Source: Ctenosaura bakeri
Taxonomy: Eukaryota > Chordata > Lepidosauria > Squamata > Iguanidae
Length of the DNA: 64,000 nucleotides
Assembly (NCBI GenBank): GCA_948474755.1
Contig: CAOLHI010003135.1
Span: forward strand, 1 to 64,000
Direction: 5' to 3'
In this document: piece by piece, positions 21,376 to 32,725 of the stretch
How positions within the stretch are numbered: the first letter of the stretch is position 1
How the letters are laid out: every line of letters starts with the position of its first letter
The notes under the pieces: model-generated
Seen by the model: the letters and a program-made list of their open reading frames with translations, nothing else
Told to the model about the DNA's origin: nothing
Database searches by the model: none
Position numbers and translations under genes: made by a program

Positions 21376-21863
21376 ATAGCCCCATCCAACACAACTATTT
21401 TCACATTGCCAGAGTGTGAGGGATATGTGGGGACACATGTAGCTATTCTTTTTCTTTGTCTGGAGATGGTGTGACAAGCATCTGAAGAGACCTCCAGGTT
21501 GATGTCCTTGTACTATGTGTAGCTACAGAAAAATAGCTGGATGCTTAACTGCTCATCTTCCTCCCTGTGTCAGTACAGAAATGGCCATGCACTTGACACT
21601 TAGCACAGTCAACTGCCATGAGATTTTCACATTCTGAGAACTTGCTTTAAGGAAACATTTGTTAATATAATATATCTTGATTCTTATGAAAAAGTATACT
21701 TTGTGCAAAATACACTATTCAGAAACCTCCTGTGTCCCACACACCTATAAATTAACTTACACATGCAGTTATACTTTTTTTTTTTTTTTGGCCATTGTGC
21801 CATGAAAGTATTCAATTTCTGCTTGCCTAAGTGAAGTTAAAGATATTTTACCGTTTCACATAG
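21376..21863. other. Non-coding stretch
   Basis: Includes a poly-T run at about 21777-21789; nothing else recognised. Confidence 0.45.
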
Positions 21864-22164
21864 GCCAAAATCCTGTTGTTAGTCCCAACTAAAACAGAAT
21901 CATCAAATCAACTGGATTTATCTGTGCGTCGATTCACTATTTTACTCTTCTTTGGAACTAACTAGTAGGATTCCAATCATACAGTCGTGCATTCTTAGAC
22001 GATGGGTTACCATTTGTCAGTGCTTTCAAGGTACCATTTTATTCTCTGGAATTGCCTAATGTGGTACACTGAAGACAAACAATCAGTTGGTATTCAGCAG
22101 AAGGATGATGTAGTGGAACTGTTATATAATAACATGAATGTAGATTTGACCTACACAAGCACAG
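21864..22164. repeat. Unnamed interspersed repeat R1, copy a (interrupted)
   Basis: Shares ordered blocks with 43665-44050: AATCCTgTTGTTAGT, then ..AGGATTCCA.CATACAGT-like, ..CAGTG..GTACCATTTTATTC.CTGG, and TTCAGCAGAAG..G. The order is kept over about 300 bp. The copy is cut at 22165 by the GC-rich insertion. Confidence 0.65.
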
Positions 22165-22965
22165 TGTTGGATCTTTTGCCACCCAACCCACGAAATAACG
22201 AGACCACAGACAGAGCTTGGGTTGAACTAGGGCAATTTATTAATATGCCTATTTAACAGGGGTTGAACTTCAACTCAAATTTCAACTTGAACATGAACTT
22301 GATTTAAAGACCTGAGGGGAAAAACGGGGGGGGGTATACAGCATCCTCGGACTAGGGTCAAGATGTCGCTCCCGACCATCTCCCCTAGCCTGTTGGGCGA
22401 AGTACCGGGCCCCAAAGCCAATCGCTGAAGTTGCATGATGGCTTTTGGCCAGCCCTTGTCTGGAAGGCAAGCCCCGAGTACCACCCCCAGCTGCACAGCA
22501 AGTGGGGTGATCCCAGGGCCCTCCCCAAGGATATGATTTATCCTACACCCCACAAGGGGAGGTGCCATAGGTACACGCCGAACCTAAAGCCCCCCCTTCC
22601 AGCCAACCTACTTATAATAACAGTGACAACCTATTTAATACTGGCTTCAGCCACCACCCTGTAAGCCAATTACCCCGCCCCAGGCGCAGTGTAGGGTAGG
22701 CGAAAAACCCCCCATGAAAAGGGGAAAAAATTCCTACCCGGCCCCGAAGCGACCAGCTGTCTTACACTGAAACCATAGGGCGGGAGGGTGGGTGCCCGGA
22801 TCTGCAAGAATGGCCGCTGGGGAGGCGGTGCAGGGCCAAAACTCCTGCGCTCTCCCCTCCTTGTCCCCAGCAACCAATCACATGTGGCCACGCTTCGAGG
22901 GAGGGCGGCAAAGGCCGTCCCCCACCACCATCACGAGCTAGGCGGCGGGGAATGAATAGTTCACG
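22165..22965 (-). mobile_element. GC-rich LTR-like insertion
   Basis: An abrupt GC-rich block within AT-rich DNA. On the minus strand it has an AATAAA (reverse of 22236-22241) about 75 bp from an end reading CCAACA, as expected of an LTR 3' end. A CCAAT-like ATTGGTTG lies near 22873-22880. It starts inside repeat R1. The far (right) boundary and any duplication could not be fixed. It does not match LTR copies A, B, C and E. Open frames within it are not convincing proteins. Confidence 0.45.
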
Positions 22966-23476
22966 TTTGGATGGAGGGGGCTATATCTGGAATAATTATC
23001 ACTATGTTGATCTCTTCTTAACCACCCACCATTGACTTAATTTAGTAATAGTCAAGAAAGTTAAATTCCTTACATAACATTCATGGGCTGGAATCCTGTA
23101 TTAGTCCATATTTATCTTAGTGCTTAAATAACTTATCAAAACCTCCCCCTGACATACTTTACAGAATATCAGCTGCATAAGGAGAAAAAGATCAATTCAG
23201 CTGTTGACTGGAGCATGGCTGAGTGACATTTCTGTCACTTGGGGATGGAGTGGGCAAGAGAAGTTACTAAGTTACATAGTTAGCTAACTATAAGCTGATA
23301 CATGATTCCATCTGTGACTTTTTAAAATTTTCAAGCTGGACAAACCTATCTTTAACCATAAATTCATGAAAATATACTATCTCTGTTTCTGGCCAAAAAT
23401 GCAGTTGGTAAAATCTTGAAAATTATTTTTATTGCCTTTAAAACAATCCTTGATACATTGCTATGGCCACCTTTGA
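22966..23476. other. Non-coding stretch
   Basis: A GGAATCCTGTATTAGT motif near 23092 may be another fragment of repeat R1; nothing else recognised. Confidence 0.4.
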
Positions 23477-23800
23477 ATCCCCCCCTTCCTTCCCACCTCT
23501 GATTCTTTCCCCTCTTTGGAAGTCTTCTCCCCAACAGAACATCTGTGCTGTACTGTTTCCTCTGTCCTCCTCTTCTGCCTTCCTGTGAACAGATCCTCTT
23601 TTCTTATTTTGTATATTTTTCTGCCTTCTCCTTCTTCTCCCCCTTTTTCCCCTCTCTCTCTATATCTTTCTTCCCCCTGCCTCAATCTGGTTATCTTTCT
23701 CACTGTCTGAATCCTCTCTACACATGCCTGTCTACTCTGTTTAATTTCTTCTTACTATTTTTTGTTCATTTACTCCTTCTCTTCCTCTCTCATGGTGTAG
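23477..23800. repeat. Polypyrimidine-rich tract (plus strand)
   Basis: About 320 bp dominated by C and T on the plus strand, with runs such as CTTCTCCTTCTTCTCCCCC and CCCCTCTCTCTCT. The long frames on both strands here come from this composition. Confidence 0.85.
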
Positions 23801-24559
23801 CTTCCTTCCCATGCACACACACAGAACAATGAGTTATTATTACATTATGGACCTCTTATGCCTGCTTCTTCCTTCCTCCCACTATTTACTACACATCACA
23901 TTCCACACTGCTTGACCCAGCAGCCACACTTACCACTGCCTACCATGAACTAAAACTCTAGCAAGGACACCAGGAGAACATGTAGGAAGAAACGATGTAG
24001 TGAATGAATATGCTTCCTACCATTCCTAACAAATGTGCACCAAGCAGAGAGAAATGAGACAACAGAAACCTTCTGGAGGCTATAGGGTGAAAAAAATTGC
24101 TGTTTGCTGCTGCTGCCTTGGGCCTCTGCTTTGCCTGTGGAGCTCCATTTGAAAGGACAAGGTACTGCCCACCATCCAACACAGCTGCCTGGCCTGTCTG
24201 GGCCATTAGAAGCAGCATTCTTGCAGTGGCAGGCCTGCCACCAGTGAGAGTGACAGCAAAGAAGAGGGTGCTCCTTTGGAGGTACATGGGGACAAGGGCC
24301 TGTCCTTTTGCCCAATAGAGGCAAGAGTTTATTACCTGCCTTCCCCCCCCATCTGCCTGTCTGTATATTGAATTGGTTGTTTTTAATAGCTACTGCTTTG
24401 TCAGCCCAATACAAGAACGTTATGTTTTCCATAGGAGGGAAGGGGGTGCACAGATTCAGGGACACCTATTGGAGTAATACAGAGCATAGGGAGATACAGA
24501 GTTAAAAAAAACAATTGCAATATCATGGAAAATAGAAGTGTAACAGGGTGCCTGTTGTC
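23801..24559. other. Non-coding stretch
   Basis: A 171-codon minus-strand frame (24465-23950) crosses this stretch, but its peptide is not protein-like and there are competing frames, so I do not call it a gene. Confidence 0.4.
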
Positions 24560-26510
24560 CCCACATTGTATCTTAGATCTAATAGCATGGATAGTTTTGG
24601 TGAGAGTCCTCCTGGGTTGAAAATTCTGCTGTTGAATGTCAAGTCAATGAGCAGAAAAACTCATTTCATTGCCATTCAGGATTTGATTCTGGATGAGCCT
24701 ACTGACTTGGCCTGTATTACAGAGACCTAACTGAATGAGACTGGGGAGGGCAATCTCTCTCAGTTCTGCCCACCAGGTTTTCCTGTGCAGCAACAGGCAA
24801 GACCTGGAGACTAGGGAGATGGAGTTGCTGTGGTCTGTCCTGATTCCATCCTCTTGACTACGTACCTTCTCCCACAGTCTGCATAATAATAAAAGTGGGT
24901 AGCTAGAACAGAATAGGGATTCTGCCAGTATGCCACCCACCTATCTGCTCAATTTTCCTTTCCTGAGCTAGTTGGGGTGATCTCAGTGTTGGTATTGGAA
25001 TCTTCACAACATGTGGACACAACCACTTCTGAGGGTCTCCTCTTACAAAGTGAAGTCAAACCAACTACCTGATTTTCCAGGGAGATGACAGTGATGAAGC
25101 AAGTAAGATATAGATTTCAGGGATGTTGGCAGAAGATTAGTAGTGAGTCTGACTGAATGCAGGCTAGACCCTATTTGAAAACCTACTTCATGACAGTGCA
25201 GCTAGCAAAGTTTTTTTTTTCCCCTATCACCATTGCACCAGCAAGGGGCCATCCTGCAGAGCTGTTTTTCAAGTGGTCAGATATCTATTTCACACTGCTC
25301 CTCAAGTAGAAATGCAGATCACTCAACAGTCTGCTGTGAAGAATTTGCATGACGCTTTGCAGATAAAGTTGTTCAGATGCATTCCAACTTGGAAGCTGTA
25401 GTTGATGCAGTTCCAGTCAATGCAGTCTTGGCTCCTGTTTGTCCAGTGTTACAGGATGCTTTTCGATTTGTGCAGCCTCTGAGAATGTGCACAGTATCTT
25501 TGGAAAGGTGAGAGCTACCACATGTGTGCTAGACACTTGTCCTTCCTGGCTTAGCAACAGGCCAGAGGGAGACTAGCTGAGTGGGTAAAAGGGGTAGTCA
25601 GTGCTTCTTTATAACAAGGCAAGAGTTCCAGCTTGACTATATGGGGCTACGCTCCCCCTGAAGATACAGGTTTGCAGTTTGGGTGTACTCCTAGGTTCAG
25701 CTTTGAACCTGGAGGACCAGGTTTCTGTGGTCTCCAGGAGTGCTTCTGCTCAGTCTCATGCACCAATTGTGCCTGTTCCTTGAGATACCTGACATTTTAG
25801 TACATGCCTTAATTACATTCCTTTTGGACTATTGTGATGTGCTCTACTTGGGGCTACCTTTGAAGAGTATTCAGAAACTTTAGTTGGTCCAAAGAGCTGC
25901 AGCCAGATTATTAACTGGGGCCCTGTTAAAACAGCCCCACTGGCTTCCAGTTTCTTTTTGGGCACAGTTCAAATCATTATGACCTATAAAGCCCTATATG
26001 GCTCAGGTCCAGGCTATTTGGCAGACTGTGACTCCCTCTACTGACTTGCAAGGGGCTCTGAGATTATCAGGAGAGTCTCTTCTCTCAGTCCCACCACCAC
26101 CACACACATGGTAGGTGGGGACACAAGAGAGAGCCTTCTTGATGGCTGCCCCTGGACTCAAGAACTCCCTTCCCAGGTAGGCTAGAATGGTCTCCTCCGC
26201 ATTGACCTTCCATTGTCAGATTAAAACACTTTTATTCCATCAGGCTTTAAAAGCAGACTTTTTTTCACAAATGGCTTCAGGGGTGTGGTATTATTTTAAC
26301 TGAACTGTTTTTAAAGAGCTTTTTATCTTTTTGATTGCATTTTCGTCTTTTAACTTGAGAGGTGAATTGTTTTAATACTGTAAATAGTTTAATGTTTAAT
26401 TTTTGTATGTGTTTAATTGAGTTGTTCCCTTAAACTGTGAGTCACTTTGAGTCCCAATTTTGGGGAAAAAGCAGGATGATGATGATGATGGTGATGATGA
26501 TGATGATTTT
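24560..26510 (+). mobile_element. Long decayed L2-like LINE with internal deletion
   Basis: Near 24620 the frame reads LLLNVKSMSRKTHF..DLILDEPTDLACITET, the N-terminal endonuclease signature of L2. At about 25510 a broken frame gives LDTCPSWL. From about 25670 it gives VCSLGVLL, and then LDYC.VLYLGLPLKSIQK near 25830-25880. PHWLPVSF follows near 25940. The RT catalytic region is missing, deleted between about 25560 and 25660. Many stops are present. The 3' end is GTCACTTTGAGTCCC followed by a (GAT)n tail at 26475-26508. It is the longest L2 copy in the window. Confidence 0.85.
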
Positions 26511-26599
26511 ACTCAAAATTATGTTTTACATTCTAGTTTACATTTTTTTAAAAAGATAACTAACATCATTAACATCAACATGTTGGTTCCAATCTCCAA

Positions 26600-26910
26600 G
26601 GAAAGCCATAGCAGGCTTTGAAGGTAAGAACAAAAATAATTTTAGGAGTTTAGCCAAGTTGATCTTCCAAAAACAACAGTGAGTGTTGTGACACCTTTCA
26701 GACTAGCAAATGTTATCAGGTAATAGCTTTCATGCACTCCAGCTCATTTCATTAGATCTATCTGATGAAATGGACTGGGATTCACAAAAGCCTGTACACT
26801 GTATGCACAAAAAGATTGTCCAGATTCTGGAACAGAGCAGAAGCCAGTGAAGAGATTTAAGGAATTGAGTCACATGAAGAATATGACAGAGGGGAGGATG
26901 CTACAAAGTA
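26600..26910 (-). mobile_element. L2-like fragment interrupted by another repeat
   Basis: GCAGGCTTTGAAGGTAAGAA and AAGCCAGTGAAGAGATTTAA correspond to adjacent segments of the minus-strand L2 at about 14880-14965. Between them (26672-26803) lies GTTGTGACACCTTTCAGACT..CACAAAAGCC, the same high-copy repeat type seen at 16690, 29405 and 29755. Confidence 0.5.
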
Positions 26911-27777
26911 ATGACAGTCTCTTAGACTCTTCTGTTTGGAAAGTACACCTTGAGAACATAGGAAAGAAAAGTTGCATGACTATAAAAGTTGAATCCCAGG
27001 TTATTATTTTTTTAAAAGATGTTTACTAAGGAAAAATGTGAAAAGAAGCTGTTGAAGTTCCTTTTTACTATTAGTAACAGGCCATAGACAGAAAGGACAC
27101 AGGTGAATTGACTGGAGGAAAGCCAGATCTAAGAGGGAAAATATGCAGCTTGAGAATCCAACTTTAAAAGTGACACCTGCTTGCAGATAGCCTACAGATT
27201 GTGTGTGTGCATGCATTCTTTTTTTCAATTTAAAGTGCACTTTATTACAGTAGCTTAGAGAAATAGGTTCTTCTGATTTGTTGACAGAAGATTATTGCTG
27301 TGTGAGTTTGAAAGAACCGTAACTTATACCTTATGAGCAGAAAACTCTGGCTTACATTTTTCACTTTTAATTCTGAAATGAAATATTGTACATTATTGAA
27401 AGTGGTTTCCAAGTGAACCTGACACTCAATGATGACAGTATTTCATAACCAATGCTGAGTCTAGCCATTTCTATTAATAAAGATGGAGTTCAAATCATTG
27501 CTAGTCTATATATTGTTTTCTTATTTAAAAGATGCATAAGCAATAAGCGACTGTGGCCAAAAATAAACAGTTAGGGTGTCTACTTATTTGGAAAATCAGT
27601 CTCATTGATTTCATGGGATTGTATCCAAGAACTGCAATGCTAATTCAAAGACATGCTGACTGTAAGTGTTAACTTGTTTCATCTTGTTTTGTTTTTTGGT
27701 CAATGGGAATGCCCCTATTTGTGCAGAAAACACTTCTGCCAACTAATCTCAGAGATCTGCCAACAGAAGAGCAAAAT
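26911..27777. other. Non-coding stretch
   Basis: Nothing recognised. Confidence 0.45.
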
Positions 27778-27814
27778 GGATGAATGAATGAATGAATGAA
27801 TGAATGAATGAATA
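27778..27814. repeat. (TGAA)n microsatellite
   Basis: About nine tandem TGAA units. Confidence 0.97.
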
Positions 27815-28019
27815 GACAGAGAAAGGGTGGCTGAAGGAGGAGCTAAATTATGCAAAATCCAAAGTTCCTTCAGGCCAGGGATACAACCTCAATGTTGGAA
27901 TGAAGTTAAGCCATGGGCAATATAAATGAAGTAATTTCAAACACCCTAGGCTGGGAATGGTTTGAATTCAGCATGCTTTCTACTGGCCTAGTATTAGGTA
28001 GTTAGAATTGGGCTTTTAA

Positions 28020-28115
28020 TTCATAGAATCATAGAATCATAAAGTTGGAAAAGACCACAAGGTCCATTGAGTCCAACCCCCTACCATGCAGAAATGCGCC
28101 ATCAAAACATTCTAG
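28020..28115 (-). mobile_element. CR1 3' end fragment
   Basis: TCATAGAATCATAGAATCAT, then AAAGTTGGAAAAGACCACAA and GTCCAACCCCCTACCATGC, are the reverse complement of the CR1 3' terminus. The octamer tail is at 28020-28040 and the copy is truncated to about 95 bp. Confidence 0.9.
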
Positions 28116-28891
28116 ATAAAGTTCCATATAAATAAAGCAAAATATTGTATAGTATATAAACAAGAAATAAGAACCAAGCATTTTCCTTAGTGGGAAATTT
28201 GATATATGAAAATGATAATATTTTCTATGTTTGAGAGAGAAAATAAATAATGGCTCCGTAACAAATTAAATAATGGTTCTTTAACAATTTGATTTATTTT
28301 CTGTATTGATTGCTTTGATTTCATTGTACGAGATAGCTTACTATTTTTTTCAATACAAAATAGGAATAAGTCCATTCATCAAAATAATTATATGATCACT
28401 GTGACATTTATACAAAATATGTCCTCCAGTTGGATGACCACATGATAAATTTGAATGGGAACAAGTTGTGTTGATGAATGCTATCAATGATAATTAAGGT
28501 TGCTATCATATTGTTCAGGTATGGTAGTCATGCGTACTACCTCAAACATTTAAGGAGATACACTCAAAAAGGATGGAGAAATCTGTCAGTTTCACTTTTT
28601 CCTACCTTCAGATTTCCAATCTGAATTTCCTTCCATCCCAATTACAAAAACAACTGAAAATTTTGGAGTGTCCTTTTTGAGAAACAAACAACAAACAAAA
28701 CAAAACAGAACAAAAATGTCAACTTCCTGTGCTGAAGTTCCATAGGTGTATCTATTTGTACCATTCACTGTACCATTCACTGTACCATAACATCAGCTCA
28801 TCTATGTTATAATATGACAATAAGCATCGGTCTAGAAATATGCATTGTTCACATATTTGGACATCTGTCTCCTTAAAGCAATAGAGACCTA
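28116..28891. other. AT-rich non-coding stretch
   Basis: A short direct repeat of GTACCATTCACT occurs at about 28758-28787. Nothing else recognised. Confidence 0.45.
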
Positions 28892-29277
28892 GGCCCTTTC
28901 CGTACCTTACCTTTTCACAGAGCTGGGGTGCAGGGATTGCACAAGCAGCCTCCAGCGAGAAGCTCTTGCATCCCTGCTGCTTCAGCTCTGCACAAGCTGC
29001 CTGCTTGCATGAGAGCCCCACCTCTTCCTTCTGCAGTGCAGCCTGAGAGTTTCCCAGGCTGCGCTGGGGCAGGAAGCATGACCAGTGCAGCTCCAGAGGC
29101 TCCGCATGCCAGGTAAGTGTGCGCGGGGCCCAGGAGCAATGCGCAATCACGCACCATTTTCAGCTTCCAACCAAAAATGAAAAGGTGCACAATTGGCCCC
29201 TGCCAGCCCCTGGAGCATCGCACGATTGTGAGTGCGTCATGCAGATAGCTCCTCACAATTGCCATGCGGAAAGGGCT
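28892..29277. mobile_element. CpG-rich non-autonomous DNA transposon with CTA duplication
   Basis: The ends GGCCCTTTCCG and CGGAAAGGGCT are flanked by CTA on both sides (28889-28891, 29278-29280). The interior aligns in blocks with 48554-48962: ACCTTACCT near the left end, GCTGC-rich middle, and a CAGGTAAGTGTGCG segment at about 29108-29121. Frames on both strands reflect GC richness. Confidence 0.8.
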
Positions 29278-29404
29278 CTAGAGTTGACGAAGTGAACATT
29301 GCCTCCCAACATATAGATGTTAGTCACGGACAAAATGGCCATGAAGCAGTAACAGTAGTGAAGTGAGATAGCAGCTATTTTTAATCTTTCTAGTGTTTGT
29401 AAAG

Positions 29405-29870
29405 GCAAAATTCAAAGAAGGAGTCATGCTAGTCTGGATCAGTATGCAAAGGGATTTTGTGGCACCTTTGAGAGTAAAGACTTAAGGCTAAAGACTTAAG
29501 TCTACTTTGTCAGATGCATGGTCCTTATTTAAAAAAAAATACAAAGGAAGATTGAAAAGAGAAATAGTTGCATTGGAATATATCTACAAACTCTACTCTG
29601 TTGACTGTGGGTGGAACAGAGATGATGGTTTCCTAGCACATTACACATGTTATACTGCTAGTTCACACCCCAGCCTCATGAGAGCAATCTTGGCCAGTTT
29701 ATCACATCTCCTTTCTGGCTCCTAGCCAGTATCACACTACATTCCAATAACTTCCTGCAGTCTCCATGCATCTGATGAAGTAGATTTAAGTCTATGAAAG
29801 CTTATGCTACTAATTTATTTTCTTTTAGTTAGTCTCATAGGTGCTACAAGTTCCTTTTGACTGGTGTTTG
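29405..29870. repeat. Two fragments of the high-copy amniote-type repeat
   Basis: At 29405-29520 the text AGTCATGCTAGTCTGGATCA..TTTTGTGGCACCTTTGAGAG is recognisable. At 29755-29870 it is CATCTGATGAAGTAGATTTA..AAAGCTTATGCTACTAATTT..TTAGTCTCATAGGTGCTAC. Both belong to the repeat type at 16690-16840. The intervening 235 bp may be an insertion or unrelated DNA. Confidence 0.5.
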
Positions 29871-30078
29871 CAAAGTTAATAAAAATCTTTGGTTCAGATC
29901 ACTGGTCTGTGCATGTGTGTGCCCACATATGTTCTTGAGAGAAGTGTGCCACCCCCACACAGGTTGAAAGGTTTCCATCCTATACTCTCTTTTATTGAAA
30001 CAAACACTATTGAACTCAATGGGACTTTAATAATGTATAGGATGTCACAACTATAATATTTTTGCTACTCCCATATAA

Positions 30079-30280
30079 GGCCATCTCTGTACTACACTGT
30101 TATAATGCTATTATTCCACTTTCAGCATCCTATGGAATCCTAGGGTTTGCAGTTTAGGGACGGGCATTTCAAATTCTCAGATAGAGAGCTCTTGGGCCTC
30201 AGGAAACTACAAACCCTGGAATTCCACAGGATACTGAAAGTGGAATAATAACACTATAACAGTGGAGCATGGAAATGAAC
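30079..30280. mobile_element. Palindromic MITE, TSD TAA
   Basis: A 202-bp element with long inverted arms (left CCACTTTCAGCATCCTATGG, right CCACAGGATACTGAAAGTGG). TAA flanks both ends (30076-30078, 30281-30283). Same family as 4514 and 31477. Confidence 0.88.
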
Positions 30281-30283
30281 TAA

Positions 30284-31130
30284 GATCAGAAGATCATGCT
30301 TCAAAACCAAGGGTTTTGTAACTGAAGAATGATATTTTATTTTTATTTCTTTCACTATCTTGAAAAGAAACTCAAATTACACTGGATTTTAGAAAGGCCT
30401 TAAGCTTTCAGTCTTATTGTTGAACAGCATATAAATTAAGTCAAAAATATGACATTACATCTGATTTTTCAGAAATTTTGTCCACAAATATGTGCACTTG
30501 TTTTCCAGGACAAAAGGAAAACAAGCTAGAGATATCTCCCCCATTAGTCACCCATGGAAACAAACAAACACAATGAAATAAAATGAAATATCAGTGGATA
30601 ACAGCACATTTTACTTGAATTTTGCGTCTCAGATAAAATAATAGAGAATCGCATGACTCATCCTCAAGCTACCAAAAATACTCTTCAGGGTGTTATGGGA
30701 TTGGTCTACTTCTGAAAGCTTCATTGCAAATGTTTTTTCATTATCAGCACATTCAGATGGTGTGGAAAAGGTGTCTCCATTCATACTGATGAACACAAAC
30801 AGCTCTTTTTCATGCAAGGGACAAAAGTCATAACCTACCAGGTTGTCCAAAATTTGCTAGATGAAAATGACCATTAGGGTTGCCATTTCCTGTTTCAGAA
30901 GCCGTTAACAAATGTAGCAGGAGAGGGTAAAAGATTAAGCAAGATCATAAGTCACATTCTCAGCTGCTGCTGTAATTATGTTGTTCAACAGCTGGAGAGC
31001 AGCAATTTTCGTGAAGCTAAGAAGGCTTGGATCTGGTCCTGAGTAGGAGATCATCAGGAAACAGTTTGTACACCCCTTTTCTGAAGAAAGGAAGGATATG
31101 CGATTACATCTGGGAGTCCAGATGGCCCAC
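30284..31130. other. Non-coding stretch with one unassigned minus-strand frame
   Basis: Apart from the frame at 30632-30855 (separate entry), nothing recognised. Confidence 0.4.
30632..30855 (-). other. Unassigned open frame preceded by an acceptor-like site
   Basis: Minus strand: TTTTCATCTAG is followed by an open frame starting QILDNLVGYDFCPLHEKELF and continuing with FVFISMNGDTFSTPSECADN before a stop about 75 codons in. No strong donor is seen. The peptide does not match a repeat or a family I know. It could be an exon, a decayed gene fragment or chance. Confidence 0.2.
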
Positions 31131-31153
31131 ATTAATTAATTAATTAATTAATT
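31131..31153. repeat. (ATTA)n run
   Basis: Short ATTA tandem tract. Confidence 0.95.
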
Positions 31154-31476
31154 TCCAGCCGTTTCAGCTCAGGAAGTGTATTGCTCAATGAAAAAACAAC
31201 AGTGTAATAAGGATAAAATTCAATTCAATTAGTCATGTTACTGAAATCCAAATTGCTGGCTTAGCTGCTGGACTGAAGAACTCAGTGATTCTTTGTTGCA
31301 CTGTAGCTCACCTTATCTGAGTGAGTGATTTCTCTTCTTGCACTCTGAATTTATTTACTTTCTAGGTAACATTGATCAGATGTTCACCTCCTCTTTCTGA
31401 GAGCTTTCCCAAAACTCATTACAAGTAATGTTTTACAAATAAGTTGCAATTGTCTTATTTCCAGGAACAAAACTAT

Positions 31477-31678
31477 GGCCATTTCCACACTACACAGTTA
31501 TAGTGCTATTATTCCACTTTCAACATTCTATGGAATCCTAGGGTTTTCAGCTTAGGGAGGGGCATTTAGAATTCTCAGCCAGAGAGCTCTTTAGCCTCAG
31601 TAAACTACAAACCCCAGAATTCCACAGGATGTTGAAAGTAGAATAATAGAACTATAACAGTGTAATGCGGAAATGGAC
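31477..31678. mobile_element. Palindromic MITE, TSD TAT
   Basis: A 202-bp element, the same length as the copy at 30079, flanked by TAT on both sides (31474-31476, 31679-31681). The ends are GGCCATTTCC and GGAAATGGAC. The arms contain GTTATAGTGCTATTATTCCA and its near complement. Confidence 0.9.
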
Positions 31679-32016
31679 TATAATTGCATTACATTATGAC
31701 TTTAACTCATTGAGATTTAAGTTCAAAGGTATAACTCTATCATATCACTCTTTTTATTCAGTGTGACAGTAACTAGTTACTGGTAAAGTTATGAGAATAT
31801 GGACTCCAAAATGGTAGATCACAGACATTACATGCTTTGACCACAAACTCTTGTATTGTCACTTGCTGTTGCCTCATGCTCTGTTGTTAGTGTTGAGTCA
31901 ATGTCAAGGTGAATGGGAAGCAAATTATAGTTCATATCATAATTTTGTAGCATTTAGATTTTTTTTTAAGGTAAGTTATTTATGATAACTGGAAAGAAAA
32001 TGATGGATTATAAGTA
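31679..32016. other. Non-coding stretch
   Basis: Nothing recognised. Confidence 0.4.
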
Positions 32017-32527
32017 CAGTCCTCCCTCTATATTCATGGGTTTGACTTTCATGAATTTGATTATTTTTGAGGCATGTGCTTGCTTCCCCCCATTTGCCCC
32101 CCATTTCCTTGCATTCCCATCCCAGGCTTGCCAGGCTTATGTTTAATATGGACTTTTTATTTCTTTTTGGGTGAGACATACCCCCTCCCACTGCTAGAGA
32201 TGTGTCTTCTCTCCCATGTGGCTGCACTTTCTGCTGTGTAATGGCTGCTGATTGCTCTTACCTCTTTGCTGCTACCTCTTCCTTTTCAAGATGGACACTG
32301 GAAGTAACCAGAAGGGGAGAAATGTGATTTTCTCCCTTTGAGGGGAAAGTACCCGTAAGCCCTTTAGTGTGTCTTTTTCTCCCCTGTCCCCAACACTGAG
32401 TCAAGAAGCAAAGGAATGGGAGGAGGGAGCTCTGGACAGGAAGCACGGGCATGGGATTTATTCATGATTTTTCCACTTTTGCGAGGATCCTGTGCCCCTA
32501 ACCCTCATGAATGTGGAAGGGTTACTG
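32017..32527. mobile_element. Tigger-like (Tc1/mariner) non-autonomous element
   Basis: The termini CAGTCCTCCCTCTATATTCA and ATGAATGTGGAAGGGTTACTG are inverted and resemble the Tigger/MER2 terminus CAGTTGTCCCTC. TA flanks each end (32015-32016, 32528-32529), the Tc1/mariner signature. The 511-bp interior has no transposase. A second member is at 53569-53950. Confidence 0.85.
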
Positions 32528-32549
32528 TATTTATAATGGTAATACGATA

Positions 32550-32725
32550 ACATTGTGGTTCGATCGTCAAGGGCTCCAAGTAGACTCAGCCTTCTATCCT
32601 TCCATAAGTTGGTAAAATGAGTACCCAGCTTGTTGGGGCAATTAGCTAAACACATTGTAAACCGTTTAGGGAGTGCTTAGCACTGATAAGGGGTATAGAA
32701 ATGTAACTGCTATTGCTATTGCTAC
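32550..32725 (+). mobile_element. tRNA-derived SINE, 5'-truncated (Sauria-like head, TATTGC tail)
   Basis: GTTCGATCGTCAAGGGCTCC, then ATCCTTCCATAAGTTGGTAA, AATGAGTACCCAGCTTGTTG and CATTGTAAACCGTTTAGGG, ending in a (GCTATT)n tail. It matches the reverse complement of 35072-35288. The tRNA-like 5' head is missing and the Tigger-like element abuts its left side. Confidence 0.75.

Noticed and set aside
23950..24465. 171-codon minus-strand frame
   Set aside because: Overlaps other frames on both strands, composition is not protein-like, no splice or start context, no family resemblance.
28752..29265. Long minus-strand frames near 29 kb
   Set aside because: They lie in the CpG-rich DNA transposon 28892-29277, where several frames are open by composition.
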